Made by a program: the position numbers and the translations under genes. Below are positions 24,782 through 35,857 of a stretch of 64,000 nt of DNA, one piece after another. This DNA comes from Collimonas fungivorans. Its GTDB lineage: Bacteria; Pseudomonadota; Gammaproteobacteria; Burkholderiales; Burkholderiaceae_D. The notes under the pieces are model-generated. The model did not search any database, was not told the origin of the DNA, and saw nothing but the letters and a program-made list of their open reading frames with translations. How positions within the stretch are numbered: position 1 is the first letter of the stretch; every line of letters begins with the position of its first letter. The stretch spans positions 2,790,001 to 2,854,000 of the forward strand of contig NZ_CP013232.1 of NCBI RefSeq assembly GCF_001584145.1. Reading direction: 5' to 3'.

Positions 24782-25885
24782 ATGACACACCGGTTCTGCA
24801 ATCCCGTCGCAACCCACTTCGGTCTGGGCAGCCTTGAAGAACTGCCCCGTATCGTCGGCGGCGCAAAGGTGGTGGTCGTGACGTTTCCCGAAGCGCGCTC
24901 CTTAGGCCTGCTTAAAAAACTGGAGGACTTGCTGGGCGACCAGCTGGTTTATGCCATTGAAAATGTCCGCCCTAATCCGGATGTTGCCCAGCTGGCGGAA
25001 ATGTACGACCGGTTCTGGCAGGACGAACATGCATGCGATACGGTTGTGGCGCTGGGCGGCGGCAGCGCTATCGATACCGCCAAGGCATTGATGGTTGGCA
25101 CGGAAGGCGGAAGCTTCGATGAGCTGCTGGCCCTGCTTGCCGGCGGCAAGCAGTTCACGCCAAGCCGGGTGAAGACGCTGATTGCCATCCCGACGACCGC
25201 GGGCACGGGCAGCGAAGTAACGCCGTGGGCCACGATCTGGGATGCCGCCAAACAAAAGAAATACTCGCTGCACCTGGATTGCACCTGGCCCAAAGCGGCT
25301 ATCGTCGACCCGGAGCTGATGCTTACCCTGCCCAGGTCGATTACCGTTTCCACCGGACTGGACGCCTTGTCGCACGCGCTGGAATCGATCTGGAACGTCA
25401 ATGCGAATCCGGTTTCCGACGCCTTTGCGATCGGCGCGATCCACGAAATCATGGCTTGCCTGCCGCTACTTGCCAAGGAACTCGACAACCGGGCGCTGCG
25501 ATCGTCCATGGCGCTTGCAGCGATGAAGGCAGGACTGGCATTCTCCAACACCAAAACCGCTCTTGCTCACTCCATTTCGTACGAGATGACCCTGCGCTAC
25601 GGCTTGCCGCATGGCATAGCCTGCTCGTTCACCCTCCCCCTGGTCCTCGGCATGGCATGGGGCGAGCGTCCCGATAGAGACGCCGCCTTGCAGAAAGCGT
25701 TCAACAGCGACCGGAAACCCGCGGTAGAGCGCTTGCGGAATTTCCTGCACCAGCTGGAAGTGCAGACCGAATTTTCCGACTATGGCGTTTCGGACGAAGA
25801 GGCGCAGGAGATGGTGCAGCATGCTATGCAGGGCGCGCGCGGGAAAAATTTTATCGGTGCAAAGGCCGCTGTCGCTTTGCCATGA
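24782..25885 (+). CDS. Phosphonate-associated iron-containing alcohol dehydrogenase
   Basis: A 367-residue group III (iron) alcohol dehydrogenase: 'ALGGGSAIDTAKA' binds NAD(P), and metal ligands appear in 'DALSHALES' (Asp, His), 'LAHSISYEM' (His) and 'LPHGIACS' (His). It resembles the phosphonate-metabolism branch of this family. In this operon it most likely interconverts 2-hydroxyethylphosphonate and phosphonoacetaldehyde. A good AGGAGACATCG precedes the ATG. The catabolic direction is inferred from phnY and phnA downstream. Confidence 0.82.
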   Translation: MTHRFCNPVATHFGLGSLEELPRIVGGAKVVVVTFPEARSLGLLKKLEDLLGDQLVYAIENVRPNPDVAQLAEMYDRFWQDEHACDTVVALGGGSAIDTAKALMVGTEGGSFDELLALLAGGKQFTPSRVKTLIAIPTTAGTGSEVTPWATIWDAAKQKKYSLHLDCTWPKAAIVDPELMLTLPRSITVSTGLDALSHALESIWNVNANPVSDAFAIGAIHEIMACLPLLAKELDNRALRSSMALAAMKAGLAFSNTKTALAHSISYEMTLRYGLPHGIACSFTLPLVLGMAWGERPDRDAALQKAFNSDRKPAVERLRNFLHQLEVQTEFSDYGVSDEEAQEMVQHAMQGARGKNFIGAKAAVALP

Positions 25886-26044
25886 ACAGCTGACGATTTT
25901 TACATTTCCATGGGAGGACAAGAAGCCTGCAACACCGCAGTATCCATATCGATTACATAATAAAAATTACCTTTTCCAACCAAACAGGAATGAGGTTTTC
26001 CGGAGGAGTAGCAACCCGGTTAACCTCTATAAAGGAGACATGCA

Positions 26045-27343
26045 ATGAGTTACGTCTATACGGCGTCGGAGCCGCTCGCGGCAACCGACTCCAGCTTTCG
26101 CCGGGCGCAATGGAGAATGCTGCTTGCGGCGATGCTTTGTTATCTGTTTTTCTACACCGGCAGGCAGACCTTTGGTTTTGCCATTCCAGGCATCCAAAAG
26201 GAATTTGGCTTTTCCAAGGAGACCTTGGGCTGGGTATCCAGTGCGATGTTGTGGGCGTATGCCATCGGACAGGCAATCAACGGCAATCTCGCCGACAAGT
26301 TCGGCGGCCGCCGGATCATGAGTTTAGGGGCCATTCTTTCCTGCCTGGCCAACTGGATCGTCAGCTTTTCGAGCGGATATGCGACCCTTATCGTTCCATG
26401 GGGAGTCAACGGCTACTTTCAAGCGTTAGGCTGGGCGCCAGGCAGCCGCTTGCTGTCAAACTGGTGGGGCATCGGCGAACGCGGGAAAGTATATGGTTTC
26501 TATGTGTTCGCCGCCGGTTGCGCCTCTGTACTTTCTTATGTCACGTCGATTGTCGTGCTCGACGTCATGCATCTTGACTGGCGATGGATATTCCGGATCC
26601 CCGTTCTTTTAATGCTTGGCGGCGGCATATTCTTCTATCTGGTTGCGCGCGAACGGCCGGAAGACTTGGGTTTCAAGCCGCTGGACACCGGCGTTGCCAA
26701 CCAGGGAGATGCGGCGCACGCTATCCACGACGAGCAACAGGAATCTTCCTGGACACGGTATAAGGCCGTGTTGAATAACTGGCGCTTGATCGTGGCGGCC
26801 CTCTCCCTGGGTTTTCAGAACGCGGCGAGATACGGGCTCATTGTCTGGGTTCCCGTCCATTTTTTCGGATCGAACTGGGCGAAGTCGCCGGACGCTTTTA
26901 TTGATCCCAAGTGGATCAGCGTCGCTCTTCCTGTGGGAATGGCCATCGGCGCGCTCAGCAACGGCTGGATATCGGACAAATTGTTCGGTTCGAAGAGATA
27001 TAAGGCGATCATGCTCTACATGGTGCTGGGAGCGATAACCAGCGTCTGGATGTTTGCCATCCCCGGCCATTCGATGCTTGGAGTCATGGCGTTATTCCTC
27101 TGCGGTTTTTTTGTGTACGGGCCAGCATCATCGTTTTGGGCATTATGTCCGGATCTTGTCGGCTCGCGTCGCGCCGGCACCGCCACAGGCATCATGAATT
27201 TTTCATCGTATCTGTTTGCAGGCCTTGGTGAGCCGCTGATCGGACGATTGCTGGATCACTCAGGAAATACCGCACTGATCTTTCCAATTGTCGCCGTCAG
27301 CTGCGTAATCAGTGCGTTTGTTGCGATGTTCATCAAACGCTAG
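26045..27343 (+). CDS. MFS transporter, organophosphate:phosphate antiporter type (phosphonate uptake)
   Basis: A 432-residue, 12-span transporter with GlpT/UhpC-like features: 'YLFFYTGRQTFGFAIPGIQK', the loop 'GNLADKFGGRRIMSLGA' and 'GWAPGSRLLSNWW'. Members of the OPA group carry phosphorylated solutes. Sitting between the alcohol dehydrogenase and phosphonoacetate hydrolase genes, it probably imports a phosphonate. AAAGGAGACATGCA precedes the start. A 159-bp gap separates it from the dehydrogenase gene, still within a plausible operon. Confidence 0.82.
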   Translation: MSYVYTASEPLAATDSSFRRAQWRMLLAAMLCYLFFYTGRQTFGFAIPGIQKEFGFSKETLGWVSSAMLWAYAIGQAINGNLADKFGGRRIMSLGAILSCLANWIVSFSSGYATLIVPWGVNGYFQALGWAPGSRLLSNWWGIGERGKVYGFYVFAAGCASVLSYVTSIVVLDVMHLDWRWIFRIPVLLMLGGGIFFYLVARERPEDLGFKPLDTGVANQGDAAHAIHDEQQESSWTRYKAVLNNWRLIVAALSLGFQNAARYGLIVWVPVHFFGSNWAKSPDAFIDPKWISVALPVGMAIGALSNGWISDKLFGSKRYKAIMLYMVLGAITSVWMFAIPGHSMLGVMALFLCGFFVYGPASSFWALCPDLVGSRRAGTATGIMNFSSYLFAGLGEPLIGRLLDHSGNTALIFPIVAVSCVISAFVAMFIKR

Positions 27344-27466
27344 CAGGGCTGCCCGGCCGTCTCATGCCTGCTTGTCGGTCCGCAGCATAAGACAGCCGGT
27401 CCCTGCCGCAGGCTTTGTGTGCTTGCAGCTGCAGCTCCCTTATTCCCAAAAAACCCGAAAGGTTAA

Positions 27467-28707
<1,241 letters not shown>

Positions 28708-28782
28708 GTTCTGTATTGCGCCGCTGGGCGAAACGAATGGTATCCGGCAGTGATGCCGGCGATTAATTAATCTGGAGATGAA

Positions 28783-30246
28783 ATGTCGATGCTAAGCGAA
28801 TTGAAAAAAATCAAAGAAGGCGAACCACTGCGTCAGAAGATGCGGATTGCCGGCAGGCTGGCAGGCAACGAGCGCCTGATCGAGGTACTCAATCCCTACA
28901 ACGGCAAGCTGGTCGGGACAATTCCGAAAGCGACGGTCGGCGATATACGCGATGCCTTCCGTACCGCGCGTCAGTTCAAATCGACGCTGACGCGCTTCGA
29001 ACGCTCCAAGATCATGTTGCGCGCCGCGGAAATACTGCGCGCCAATACCGATGCCGTTTCCGACCTGATCACCGCCGAAGCCGGACTGTGCAAGAAGGAT
29101 TCGCTGTATGAAGTTGGCCGTGCCTGCGATGTCTTCGTATTTGCCGCCAATCAGGCGCTGGTGGACGACGGCCAGGTATTTTCCTGCGACCTGACGCCGC
29201 ATGGCAAGCAGCGCAAGGTCTACACCATGAAAGAGCCGTTGCTCGGCGCAATCTCGGCCATTACGCCGTTCAATCATCCACTGAACCAGGTCGCGCACAA
29301 GGTGGCGCCATCGATTGCGACGAACAACCGGATGGTGTTGAAACCGACCGAGAAGACGCCGTTTTCCGCCTTGCTGCTGGCAGATATATTGTACGAAGCC
29401 GGATTGCCCCCGGAAATGTTTTCGGTTGTGACCGGCGATCCGAAAGAAATCGCCGACGAAATGCTGACCAATCCCGATGTCGACCTGGTCACCTTCACCG
29501 GCGGCGTGCCGATCGGGAAATACATCGCCGGCAAGGCCGTCTACAAGCGCCAGGTGCTGGAGTTAGGCGGCAACGATCCGATCATCGTGATGGAAGATGC
29601 CGATATCGAAGAAGCGGCGACCCTGGCGGTGTCGGGATCGTACAAGAATTCCGGCCAGCGTTGTACCGCGATCAAACGCATGATCGTGCACCAGGCGGTG
29701 GCGGATGAATTTGTCGAGAAGCTGGTCGCCAAGACACGGGCGATAAAGTTTGGCGACCCGATGGACCCGAACAACGACATGGGAACGGTGATCGACGAAT
29801 GTGCGGCGATTGAGTTCGAAGCCAAGGTCAAGGATGCCGAGCGCCACGGCGCCAAACTGTTGTATGGCAATATCCGCAACGGAGCCGTGTACTCGCCGAC
29901 CGTGCTGGATCACGTGCCGGCAGATTGCAAGCTGGTTGCCGAAGAAACTTTCGGGCCAGTATCACCGGTGATCCGCTGCACCGATATTGCTGACGCCATC
30001 CGGATTTCGAACTCGACGCCGTATGGCTTGTCGTCGTCGGTGTGCACCAACCGCATGGACTACATTACCCGTTTCATCCGCGAACTGGAAGTGGGTAGCG
30101 TCAACGTCAGAGAGGTGCCGGGCTATCGTCTGGAACTGACGCCGTTTGGCGGCATCAAGGACTCTGGCCTCGGCTACAAGGAAGGCGTGCTGGAAGCGAT
30201 GAAAAGCTTCTGCAACACCAAGACCTATTCCCTGCCCTGGAACTGA
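28783..30246 (+). CDS. phnY: Phosphonoacetaldehyde dehydrogenase
   Basis: A 487-residue aldehyde dehydrogenase. Catalytic Cys294 lies in '[11 protein letters not shown]' and the general base Glu260 in 'LELGGND'; '[20 protein letters not shown]' and '[13 protein letters not shown]' form the NAD site. It matches the phosphonoacetaldehyde dehydrogenase group that oxidises phosphonoacetaldehyde to phosphonoacetate, the substrate of PhnA encoded just upstream (75-bp gap). CTGGAGATGAA precedes the ATG. Confidence 0.9.
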   Translation: MSMLSELKKIKEGEPLRQKMRIAGRLAGNERLIEVLNPYNGKLVGTIPKATVGDIRDAFRTARQFKSTLTRFERSKIMLRAAEILRANTDAVSDLITAEAGLCKKDSLYEVGRACDVFVFAANQALVDDGQVFSCDLTPHGKQRKVYTMKEPLLGAISAITPFNHPLNQVAHKVAPSIATNNRMVLKPTEKTPFSALLLADILYEAGLPPEMFSVVTGDPKEIADEMLTNPDVDLVTFTGGVPIGKYIAGKAVYKRQVLELGGNDPIIVMEDADIEEAATLAVSGSYKNSGQRCTAIKRMIVHQAVADEFVEKLVAKTRAIKFGDPMDPNNDMGTVIDECAAIEFEAKVKDAERHGAKLLYGNIRNGAVYSPTVLDHVPADCKLVAEETFGPVSPVIRCTDIADAIRISNSTPYGLSSSVCTNRMDYITRFIRELEVGSVNVREVPGYRLELTPFGGIKDSGLGYKEGVLEAMKSFCNTKTYSLPWN

Positions 30247-30266
30247 ACGGCAATTGCCCTGCCGGC

Positions 30267-31970
30267 TCAGGCCGAACCAGGTGTGCCGATCAGGATGTCC
30301 TCATAAAACGCACCGACAGGCTCGGTCGGGTGGCGCAACTGGATTTCCAGTACCCAGACCGTGCTGCTCGGCACGATTTCCATCTCCGCCAGTTTGGCCG
30401 GGCCGAACAAGGCATGCGGGAAATCCGATATCCGATGCCCGGCCAGGTTGCGTTCCAGCTGCCAACCGCCGCGTGCAGCGGCAGTTTCGGCGAAATCGTA
30501 TAGTTCACGTCCGGTCAGGCCGGTCTGCCAAGCCTCCTTGGCGGCTGTGAAGACATCGCGCGCCGCCTGCGCGCAGGCGCGGTGCAGGCCGTTCTCCCCG
30601 AAGACGACGGTGTCGCCGAAATCGCCTTCATAACCGTCCCACACCGGACCGAGATCGATCACGGCAATGTCGGTGTCGCGCAGCCTGCGATCCTGCTCCA
30701 CCCCCTGGCGCGGCGTTCTGACAGTATCGTCGCCGAAACGGATATAGGTCGGATGCCAGGTATGCGAGGACCCCATCCTGCACAAATGATCGTTGGCCAT
30801 CGCCACGGCTTCGCCGGTAGTCATGCCTACGCGCAGCTTGCCGACGATTTGCGCGAGCGCGCGGATCGACTGCTCGCGCGCCGCCAGCATGCCGTCGAGC
30901 GAATACTTCGGACCGACGCGCTCCCATACCGGATCGAAACTGCCCTGCGCCAACGGCACCGAAATTGCACCCGACGGCACGAAAGCTTCGGCGATGAAGT
31001 GATGCGCCTGCAAGCCCAGCGCCATGCAGCGCTCGCGCACACCGGCCACCATGGCCGGATTGCCGCAAGCATAAACGCGCGCACTCTGCCACACGTAAGA
31101 ATCGGTTACGGCGAAGTCTTGCACATAACCTTGCCGGAAACCCTCCACAACGTGGCTTGCGGAGCTGACGACACCGTACCAGCTGAAGCGTGCATTGCGC
31201 GCAGACAGCCGGCCGAGAAATTCCCGGTCGTAAAAATCATCGACGCGCGGGCCGCCCCAGTACAACACGACAGGCGTCGTATCCTGATCAGCCAGCGCAG
31301 CCAGCAGAACCGGCTTGATGCCTGCATAGCCGGTGCCGGTCGCAAACAGCAGCAAGGCTGAATGCGCGCCGGGTTGCCAGGTGCAGGCGCCGAACGCGCC
31401 TTCGATGCTGAGCATGTCGCCGACGGCAAGGCGGTCCAGCATCTGCTCCGAAAAAAATCCTCCGGCCACGCGACGGATATGGAAGACAAGTTTGCCATCA
31501 TCGTCTGCGGGGATATTGGCGACAGAAAAGCAACGGCTGCTACCGTCGTCAAGATAAAATTTCACATACTGGCCTGCCCTGATGGACACCAATTGCGCGC
31601 GGCGTGGCGCCAGCACCAGTTGCGTGACGTCAGGCGTTAATATTTCCTTTTTCAGGATCTCGGCTTCAAAGCGCAATGCCTGTGCAGCCAGCGACCAGCC
31701 GGGGATGTCGATGCACATGTCGCCGCAGGCATGGCTCTGGCACAGCAGCATCTCATCGCCCGCCAGCGGATAAGGCGTACCGGCAGCGATATAGGGATTG
31801 CTTTCATGGGCGCCGCTGAGCACCTTGACCTTGCATGATCCGCACTCGCCACGGCGGCATGAAAACGGGATCGAGATGCCTTCGGCCAGCGCCGCATCCA
31901 GCAACAACTCGTCTCCTGCGGCAAAGGTGATGCCGGATTGTCCCAATGTGATGGTATGTTGGCCTGGCAT
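30267..31970 (-). CDS. Fusion of [2Fe-2S] ferredoxin:NAD(P)H reductase and M24-type metallohydrolase
   Basis: The 567-residue product has three parts. Residues 1-90 are a plant-type ferredoxin (Cys38, Cys43, Cys46, Cys77). Residues 95-330 are an FAD/NAD(P) reductase ('RCFS' at 146-149, 'GTGYAGI' at 212-218, 'ACGNP' at 301-305). Residues 345-565 are an M24 'pita-bread' domain in which all five metal ligands are visible: Asp439, Asp450 (11 apart as in methionine aminopeptidase), His512, Glu542, Glu557, plus His519. M24 members include aminopeptidases, creatinase and the DMSP lyase DddP. No oxygenase partner is nearby. AAGGGGATACG precedes the ATG. Its stop faces phnY at 20 bp; function unknown. 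Confidence 0.85.
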   Translation of the reverse strand: MPGQHTITLGQSGITFAAGDELLLDAALAEGISIPFSCRRGECGSCKVKVLSGAHESNPYIAAGTPYPLAGDEMLLCQSHACGDMCIDIPGWSLAAQALRFEAEILKKEILTPDVTQLVLAPRRAQLVSIRAGQYVKFYLDDGSSRCFSVANIPADDDGKLVFHIRRVAGGFFSEQMLDRLAVGDMLSIEGAFGACTWQPGAHSALLLFATGTGYAGIKPVLLAALADQDTTPVVLYWGGPRVDDFYDREFLGRLSARNARFSWYGVVSSASHVVEGFRQGYVQDFAVTDSYVWQSARVYACGNPAMVAGVRERCMALGLQAHHFIAEAFVPSGAISVPLAQGSFDPVWERVGPKYSLDGMLAAREQSIRALAQIVGKLRVGMTTGEAVAMANDHLCRMGSSHTWHPTYIRFGDDTVRTPRQGVEQDRRLRDTDIAVIDLGPVWDGYEGDFGDTVVFGENGLHRACAQAARDVFTAAKEAWQTGLTGRELYDFAETAAARGGWQLERNLAGHRISDFPHALFGPAKLAEMEIVPSSTVWVLEIQLRHPTEPVGAFYEDILIGTPGSA

Positions 31971-32057
31971 CGTATCCCCTTGCGCTAGTGAAATAAGTGA
32001 CGAACCATTATGGCGTTAGAATAGGACCATTGAAACCTCCAGATTTGAATAATCCAC

Positions 32058-33575
32058 ATGGTCCAGATGAGAAAATGGCAGCTCTTGCTTAACCTTGATC
32101 TCGACCATCCAGGCGGTAAAGCTTCCTATCGCAAGATCCTCGACTGCCTCATCGACGCCATTCAAAGCGGCCGTCTGGAGCCGGGAACCGCCCTGCCCGG
32201 CACGCGTGAACTGGCAGACATCCTTGACGTCAATCGCAAGACCGTGATCCTGGCTTACGAAGAAGGCGTCATCAAAGGCTGGCTGGTCAGTGAACCGCGC
32301 CGCGGAACGTTCGTCAATACGCTGTTTGCCTCGAAGACGGCGCCGCCCGACAAGCCGCAGAAGAAACGCAGCGTCTCTGACGACGAACGCTTTGCGCCGG
32401 ATTTCATCGCGCTCGATTTGCCGCCTTACTTCAACGATCTTTACGTTCTCTCGGCGCGCACGGGCAGAACGCGCGACACCATGTATTTCGACAACGGCGC
32501 GCCGGATCATCGCCTGCTGCCGCAAGCCGTGCTGCATCGTTATTACCGCAACGCGATGAAAGCTGCCTTCAAATCCGATTGGGTCAAGTACGGCAACCAT
32601 GAATCGGCCGAGCAGTTGCGCACGACGCTGGCCGAAATGCTGCGCACCACGCGTGGCCTGGCAGCCAACTCATCGAATATCTGCCTTACGCAGGGCACGC
32701 AGATGGCGCTGCATCTGGCTGCCGGGGCGCTGCTTCGCCCGGGCGATGTTGTACTGGTGGAACGGCTCAGTTACCCGCCGGCATGGGCGATATTTCGCGC
32801 ACTCGGTGCGCAGATTGAAGTGGTCGACGTCGATCAGGACGGCTGCCGCGTGGACCAGGTCGAGGCGCTATGCCTGCAGCGGCAGGTACGATTGATTTAT
32901 CTGACGCCGCATCACCAGTTTCCGAGCACGGTCAGCCTGCGTGTCGACCGTCGGCAAAAATTGCTGGCGCTGGCGCAGCAGCATCGCTTCACCATCATCG
33001 AAGAAGACTACGACCACGAATATCACTTCGACGGACGGCCTTACCTGCCGCTGGCCAGCGATGCACGACAGCGCAACGTGATTTATATCGGTTCGCTGTC
33101 GAAGCTGCTGGGTTCGTCATTTCGCTGCGGCTTTGTAGTCGGCCCCGAAAACCTGGTCGGCGCGCTGAGCAAAAATCAGTTGCTGATCTCCACCCACGGC
33201 GACGCCGTCATGCAAAAGATGCTGGCCGATCTGATCGCCGACGGCGAACTGCGCAGGCATGTGCGGCGCGTCTCCAGACTCTATCGCGCCCGCAAGGACG
33301 CCTTGCTGGAATCCTTGCATCGCCATTTCGGAGAGCGCATCACGCTGCGTAATCCCGAAGGCGGACTGGCCGTGTGGACCACCTTCAGGGAAGATATCGA
33401 CGTCGATGCAATGGTGCGGCATGCCGCCGGCAAACAACTCTTCGTGCGCAGCGGCCGCCAATTCTCGCCGCTCAATCAACCGGTCAACGGTCTGCGACTG
33501 GGATTTGCGTCGATGACGCCGGATGAACTGGCGCTGGCGGTCGGGCGATTGCACGAAGCGTCACAACAGCGATGA
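32058..33575 (+). CDS. MocR-type (GntR/aminotransferase) regulator
   Basis: A 505-residue regulator with an N-terminal GntR winged helix ('YRKILDCLIDAIQSGRLEPG', 'LPGTRELADILDVNRKTV') and a C-terminal fold-type I aminotransferase-like domain ('TPHHQFPSTVSL', 'IIEEDYDHEYHFDG', PLP lysine Lys349 in 'GSLSKLLGSSF'). MocR proteins sense PLP adducts of amino compounds. It is divergent from the ferredoxin-reductase/M24 fusion with only 87 bp between starts, so it probably controls that gene. GGACCAT (32024-32030) and ATGGTCC (32058-32064) form a spaced inverted repeat there. Confidence 0.9.
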   Translation: MVQMRKWQLLLNLDLDHPGGKASYRKILDCLIDAIQSGRLEPGTALPGTRELADILDVNRKTVILAYEEGVIKGWLVSEPRRGTFVNTLFASKTAPPDKPQKKRSVSDDERFAPDFIALDLPPYFNDLYVLSARTGRTRDTMYFDNGAPDHRLLPQAVLHRYYRNAMKAAFKSDWVKYGNHESAEQLRTTLAEMLRTTRGLAANSSNICLTQGTQMALHLAAGALLRPGDVVLVERLSYPPAWAIFRALGAQIEVVDVDQDGCRVDQVEALCLQRQVRLIYLTPHHQFPSTVSLRVDRRQKLLALAQQHRFTIIEEDYDHEYHFDGRPYLPLASDARQRNVIYIGSLSKLLGSSFRCGFVVGPENLVGALSKNQLLISTHGDAVMQKMLADLIADGELRRHVRRVSRLYRARKDALLESLHRHFGERITLRNPEGGLAVWTTFREDIDVDAMVRHAAGKQLFVRSGRQFSPLNQPVNGLRLGFASMTPDELALAVGRLHEASQQR

Positions 33576-33648
33576 GTGACCGGCAGGCGGCGTTGCTCGC
33601 AACAGCTGTCTTGGCATCAACACTGGATTTCTACAGCGATGCGAAAAA

Positions 33649-33677
33649 AGCGCAGCCGACCAGCTGGCGGCTGCGCT
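33649..33677 (-). terminator. Intrinsic terminator of the EF-hand gene
   Basis: AGCGCAGCCG (33649-33658) and CGGCTGCGCT (33668-33677) make a perfect 10-bp stem with a 9-base loop, and the minus strand continues into TTTTTCGC. It lies 33-61 bp beyond the stop of the EF-hand gene. On the + strand CTTCTCT follows, so it may also stop transcripts from the MocR gene. Confidence 0.8.
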
Positions 33678-33709
33678 CTTCTCTACCACTCCTGGCCAGG
33701 GCGCCAGGT

Positions 33710-34081
33710 TTACGGTTGCGACTGCAGGTAATGCTTCACATCGTCAAATGTCACCTTGCCCCTTTTGTTGACATCGATCTTGCCGAAATTGTTGGCGACA
33801 TAACCCAACCCGCTCTTCTGCGCCTGCGTCTGGGTCAGCGCCCCCGTCTTGGCGACGTCGGCAGCGTCAAAGTTTGATTTCAGGCGGCTCATGGCTTGCC
33901 CCTGCAGTACTGCGCCGGTCGACGCCGGAGCGGCCGGCGACGCTGGCCTTGCCGCCGGGAAGAACGGACCTTCCACGCCATGTTTCACGCTCGCGGCCGG
34001 GGTCGCAGCGGCATCGCTGGCTTGTGCCTGGCCTGCTATTGCACAAAGGGCAAATATCATTAGATAAAATGTATTTTTCAT
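33710..34081 (-). CDS. Small exported EF-hand protein
   Basis: A 123-residue protein with a signal peptide (MKNTFYLMIFALCAIAGQAQ, then ASDAA), an Ala/Pro-rich linker and two EF-hand-like segments: 'NFDAADVAKTGALTQTQAQ' and 'DVNKRGKVTFDDVKHYL'. The second has the usual 12-residue calcium loop spacing; the first is degenerate. It is probably a periplasmic calcium-binding protein of unknown role. Its own terminator suggests a single-gene unit. Confidence 0.75.
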   Translation of the reverse strand: MKNTFYLMIFALCAIAGQAQASDAAATPAASVKHGVEGPFFPAARPASPAAPASTGAVLQGQAMSRLKSNFDAADVAKTGALTQTQAQKSGLGYVANNFGKIDVNKRGKVTFDDVKHYLQSQP

Positions 34082-34159
34082 AGGATTTCCTATACGCCTT
34101 TCTTCATCATAGTCGATCCGGACGCCGTCGGCGCCGGTTCTGCGTATTGCCTCGCATTC

Positions 34160-35857
34160 CTAAGGTGTGCCTGCAGGTCCCATGTCGGACCACGGCGCCG
34201 GCAGCTCTGCGAACGTCATGGCGCCGGCGATCCGCCGACCTTCGTAATAGTTCACCAGATCGGCTTTCATGCGCGGCCGCGAGGTGTCCTCAAGGTAGAT
34301 CATGTGGCCGCCGGCATAATGCGTCACCTGGATGTCGGGCCGGATGCCGGCTACGCTTTTCAGCCGCCCCAGGTCTTTCTCGGTCATGAAGAATGGCGTG
34401 ACCAGGTCGTGGTAGCCATTTTCAACCAGCACCTTGATATGCGGATTGAGCGTGATTTCAGCCAGCAGATCGGGGATGGTATCCGGCACCGGCAAGCCGC
34501 CATGACTGAAATCCCAGTTGATGTTGGCGGCATCGCTCAAGGTTACGTAGGTGGTGTTCGGTGCGGTGTACTTCAGGTAGTCCGGCAGCTGCTGGCTGAG
34601 GATTACCGGGAACGGCTTGGCGATCAAGGCATCGGACGGATCGGAATCGCCCACCAGCATCGGGCTGTCGTTCGGCACCGACACCCGGCCGTCGTAGCCG
34701 CCGATGGTCGAACCTGGCACCAGCGCGGTGTTGAGCGGGTTCGGCCCCAGGTAGGCTTGCAAGGCGCTGACGTTGATATCGCTCTGGCGCGACATTTGCG
34801 CATACACCGCGGGCGTCGGGAATACCGGCGGGTTGGCCAGGCCGAGGAAAGTCGGGCCGTAAGGCAGGAATTCGGCGTAACGGCGGGTCGAGAAATCGCG
34901 CATGCGCCAGGCAAAGCTGCGCACCCCGAACGGCGGCGGCGTGACCTGTCCGAAGAATGCCGCTACTTCGGCATAACCCGGCAGCAGCGACACGGTGTAA
35001 TCGGTGGCCCGCTGCAGGTCTGAAGCGCTTGGATACTGGTCGTTATAGTCAAGTATGCAAGACTGCAGGACGATGCCGCTCAGGCGCACGCCAGCCTGTT
35101 CCAGCAACGGCGCCAGCACATCGGTACGCGGCGTGCCATAGGATTCGCCGTAGAGGTAGATCGGCGAACGCGGACGCGGGTTGACCGCCAGATAGCGCAG
35201 GATGAAATCGCGCATCACGCCTGCATCTTGGTCGACGCCCCAGAAGGTTTGGTTGGTGTTGGGCAGCACCGCTTCGGAAAAGCCTGTGCCGGGCGGATCG
35301 ATGAACACCATGTCGGTGGTGTCGATCAGGCTCTCCTGGTTATCCACCAGCGGAAAATTGGGCCAGCCGGTGGTGTACGGGTCTGGCGTGGCGACCCGGC
35401 TCGGCGCGAAGGAACCCAGGCGCAGCCAGATCGACGACGACCCCGGCCCGCCGTTATAGAAGAAAGTGACAGGACGCGGCCACGGTCCCCGGTTCTTTGC
35501 GGTATAAGCCACATAGAACATCGATGCCTCCGGCTTGCCGCTGGCGTCGGCCGCGGTCAGGTGTCCGGTGGTGGTGGTGTAATCCACACGCTTGCCGCTT
35601 TCGCGGTAAGTCAGCTGGTGATAAGCAACGGCTGCCTTCTCGTTGACAATGGACGCCGCCAGCCCGTCAGTGGGGCCGTAGGCATAAGCGGTGTTATCCA
35701 TGTAAGGCTGGTCGGGCGGCAACCTTTCAGCCGCCGCCGGCGTTGAAAAAGCCGCGCAGAACCCGGCAAGCAGCGCCAGCGCCGCCGCTGCGGCTCGCAT
35801 GTTGCTTCGGATTGTCTGAGGAGAGGTGCTGGCATTCATGGGACGATCTGTTTTCAT
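34160..35857 (-). CDS. Exported S10-family serine carboxypeptidase-like protein
   Basis: From MKTDRPMNASTSPQTIRSNM (GAAAGGGCTAGAG upstream) the protein has 565 residues. A signal peptide (AAAAALALLAGFCAAFSTPA) leads into an alpha/beta hydrolase with S10 signatures: 'YNGGPGSSS' (oxyanion hole), 'YLYGESYGTPR' (nucleophile Ser), Asp in 'VENGYHDLVTPF' and His in 'YAGGHMIYL'. The complete triad suggests an active carboxypeptidase or acyl hydrolase outside the cytoplasm. The frame is open 78 codons further upstream, but that part has no signal or family match. Confidence 0.85.
   Translation of the reverse strand: MKTDRPMNASTSPQTIRSNMRAAAAALALLAGFCAAFSTPAAAERLPPDQPYMDNTAYAYGPTDGLAASIVNEKAAVAYHQLTYRESGKRVDYTTTTGHLTAADASGKPEASMFYVAYTAKNRGPWPRPVTFFYNGGPGSSSIWLRLGSFAPSRVATPDPYTTGWPNFPLVDNQESLIDTTDMVFIDPPGTGFSEAVLPNTNQTFWGVDQDAGVMRDFILRYLAVNPRPRSPIYLYGESYGTPRTDVLAPLLEQAGVRLSGIVLQSCILDYNDQYPSASDLQRATDYTVSLLPGYAEVAAFFGQVTPPPFGVRSFAWRMRDFSTRRYAEFLPYGPTFLGLANPPVFPTPAVYAQMSRQSDINVSALQAYLGPNPLNTALVPGSTIGGYDGRVSVPNDSPMLVGDSDPSDALIAKPFPVILSQQLPDYLKYTAPNTTYVTLSDAANINWDFSHGGLPVPDTIPDLLAEITLNPHIKVLVENGYHDLVTPFFMTEKDLGRLKSVAGIRPDIQVTHYAGGHMIYLEDTSRPRMKADLVNYYEGRRIAGAMTFAELPAPWSDMGPAGTP

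Noticed and set aside
24782..25885. Lactaldehyde/propanediol-type iron dehydrogenase
   Set aside because: The metal ligands fit the whole family, but the tight link with phnA, phnY and a phosphonate-type LysR favours the phosphonate branch.
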